6,111 nucleotides of DNA. Source: Deltaproteobacteria bacterium. GTDB taxonomy: Bacteria > Myxococcota > UBA796 > SXON01. The position numbers and the translations under genes are program-made. The notes under the pieces are model-generated. The model saw only the letters and a list, made by a program, of their open reading frames with translations, was not told the origin of the DNA and searched no databases. Location: positions 1-6,111 of the forward strand of contig CANKNP010000312.1 in NCBI GenBank assembly GCA_947483545.1. The letters are read 5' to 3'. Shown here piece after piece: positions 4,792-6,111 of this stretch. Positions within the stretch are counted from its first letter, which is position 1, and every line of letters begins with the position of its first letter.

Positions 4792-6077
4792 GGTCCCGGT
4801 GCGGTGGCGCCGCACTCGCGATGCTCGGATGCCAGCCCGCCGCCGAACCGATGCCCTCCGTCACGCTCACCCTCGACGACACCCATCCCACCGCCGTGAT
4901 CGCGGCCGGCGACACGTTGGGCGGGACGTGCGAGATGTCTTGGAATTGGGGAGAAATGGAAGGCCCGAACACGGGCGCCGCGGATTCGGAGGGTCTTTGG
5001 AGCGCAACGCTGCTTGGCGTGCCGGCGGCGACCGAGGTGTTCGCCCGGATGGACTGCCCCGGTGGCAGCGGATCCGAGGCGAGCATCGTGACAGGGGCGG
5101 TTCCCAGCGATGTTTCGACGCTTGCGCTCCTCGGGGACACGGCGCCCCTGTCCGCCTCGCCGTACATCTTGACCACCGGGTTCGCCGAGAACAGCGCCTT
5201 GACCATCAGCACGCTCGCGGGGGAGACGGTCTGGTGGGAGGCGATCCCGGTCGGCGCGGTCACGCACCCGCACTTCGACCCCGATGCCGGGGTGGTGTAC
5301 GGGATCGAAGACGACACGCAGGGCGGGGTCGCGCTGCTCGTTGCTCATCTCACCGGGGAGACCGAGCGATTTACGGTGGATCAGGCCCACCATGACAGCC
5401 TCGCGCTCGGGGATGGGCGATATCTCGTCATCACATCGTCGCACCGCGTCGTAGAAGGGGACGAGATCCTGGGCGACGTGATCGTGCTCGTGGACACCGT
5501 GAGCGGCGTGATCGTGCCCGTCTGGGATGCGTTCGAAGAGCTGGAGATGATCCCGAACGATGGTTGGGATCTGCGCACCGCAGAGGGGCAGGCCGATTGG
5601 ACGCACATGAACGGCCTCGGGCGCGACCCGGTCACTGGCCGGATCTACGCCTCGCTCTATTTTCCGCATTCGATCATCGAGATCGACGGCGAGACCTGGC
5701 AGACCTTGAACGTTCTGGGCGGGGACGGGTCTGATTATTCCGTCGATGATCCGTTCGGACCCCAGCACAGCCCAATCCTCGCAGGCGACACCCTTTGGAT
5801 GTTCGACAACGGTTCAGAGGTGTCGGCGGGGTCGCGCCTCGCCGCCTACACCCTCGACCACAAGGCCAAAACCGCGGAGCTCGCCTGGGAGTGGCAACCG
5901 GTGGACGCGCCGTACACCATCGTGCTCGGCAACATCGATGTTCACGACGACGTGATCATCGCGTCGTGGGCCGTGCAGGGGCAGGTGTTCATGGTGAACC
6001 ACCAGGGCGGGTTTCTGGCGCAGTACGAGGTGGACGGCGCGACCCAGGTGGGGCTCACGAGCCTGATCTCGCTGTAG
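4788..6077 (+). CDS. Arylsulfotransferase-like beta-propeller lipoprotein (copy 2)
   Basis: A 429-residue paralogue of the preceding gene, similar along its whole length. Near-identical stretches include VAHLTGETER, LGDGRYLV, NDGWD, RIYASLYF, FGPQHSP and DNGSEVS. The start is TTG at 4788 within TTGA, whose TGA is the stop of copy 1, so initiation is probably by translational coupling; no separate Shine-Dalgarno is evident. This start gives a short lipoprotein signal, MRSRCGGAALAML then GC, with Cys15 as the likely acylation site. A Cys pair (48, 90) matches that of copy 1. Putative active-site histidines are His201/202, His273 and His327; the arginine position again reads SLYF (289-292). The substrate is unknown. 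A downstream in-frame ATG at 4821 would remove the signal peptide. The reading frame stays open for 61 codons upstream, overlapping copy 1, but that part is antiphase to real coding sequence. The last 34 bases after the stop hold nothing recognisable. Confidence 0.85.
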   Translation: MRSRCGGAALAMLGCQPAAEPMPSVTLTLDDTHPTAVIAAGDTLGGTCEMSWNWGEMEGPNTGAADSEGLWSATLLGVPAATEVFARMDCPGGSGSEASIVTGAVPSDVSTLALLGDTAPLSASPYILTTGFAENSALTISTLAGETVWWEAIPVGAVTHPHFDPDAGVVYGIEDDTQGGVALLVAHLTGETERFTVDQAHHDSLALGDGRYLVITSSHRVVEGDEILGDVIVLVDTVSGVIVPVWDAFEELEMIPNDGWDLRTAEGQADWTHMNGLGRDPVTGRIYASLYFPHSIIEIDGETWQTLNVLGGDGSDYSVDDPFGPQHSPILAGDTLWMFDNGSEVSAGSRLAAYTLDHKAKTAELAWEWQPVDAPYTIVLGNIDVHDDVIIASWAVQGQVFMVNHQGGFLAQYEVDGATQVGLTSLISL

Positions 6078-6111
6078 TGCTGACATCCCGCCGGTGGTTA
6101 GAATGAAGCCC

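Noticed and set aside
3607..4815. 402-residue minus-strand ORF antisense to lipoprotein copy 1
   Set aside because: It mirrors the strong coding frame of copy 1; a similar shadow lies opposite copy 2 (4737-5768). No recognisable domain or signal.

Overview
The window is GC-rich bacterial DNA with dense GC-biased coding and long antisense shadow ORFs. The gene content is two tandem arylsulfotransferase-like lipoproteins, a stand-alone response regulator beside a DUF4388/PATAN-type domain, a drug/viologen-exporter-like ABC-2 system, and G6/C6 hairpin repeats. Together with period-9 cacggagtg-type repeats, this suggests a myxobacterium-like (Myxococcota/deltaproteobacterial) genome. That assignment is inference; there is no marker gene.

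Layout. On the minus strand, read right to left from 3242: an ABC-2 type ATPase (3242-2289), a 617-bp repeat-filled gap (2288-1672), one ABC-2 permease (1671-883), a single-domain response regulator (808-329), and an overlapping +1-frame ORF carrying a PATAN/DUF4388-like domain that runs off the window edge (393-1). On the plus strand, diverging from the ATPase after a 235-bp spacer with two perfect hairpins: two tandem paralogous lipoproteins of the arylsulfotransferase-like beta-propeller type (about 3478-4791 and 4788-6077). They overlap by four bases (TTGA), so the second is probably translationally coupled to the first.

The most remarkable structure is the gap inside the ABC operon. A 362-bp element (1676-2037) has 17-bp imperfect terminal inverted repeats, CTAG at both ends, a central period-9 inverted repeat and no transposase, so it looks like a MITE. 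It sits exactly between a perfect Shine-Dalgarno sequence (AAGGAGG on the minus strand, 2048-2042) and the permease start codon (1671). Removing the element and one CTAG restores AAGGAGG-CTAG-ATG. The native ribosome-binding site now drives a 121-codon ORF made of the element itself. That ORF ends in TAG (supplied by the CTAG) directly abutting the permease ATG, so the insertion may have been tolerated by turning direct initiation into termination-reinitiation. A second, unrelated cluster of strong hairpins (2079-2251) fills the rest of the gap.

Functionally, the ATPase and permease should form an exporter in the inner membrane. Family members usually have two different permeases, and only one is present here. 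The regulator and PATAN-domain protein may form a signalling pair or a frameshifted fusion. The two lipoproteins are predicted to be envelope proteins. They keep three histidines of the arylsulfotransferase active site but appear to lack the arginine, so their activity is uncertain.
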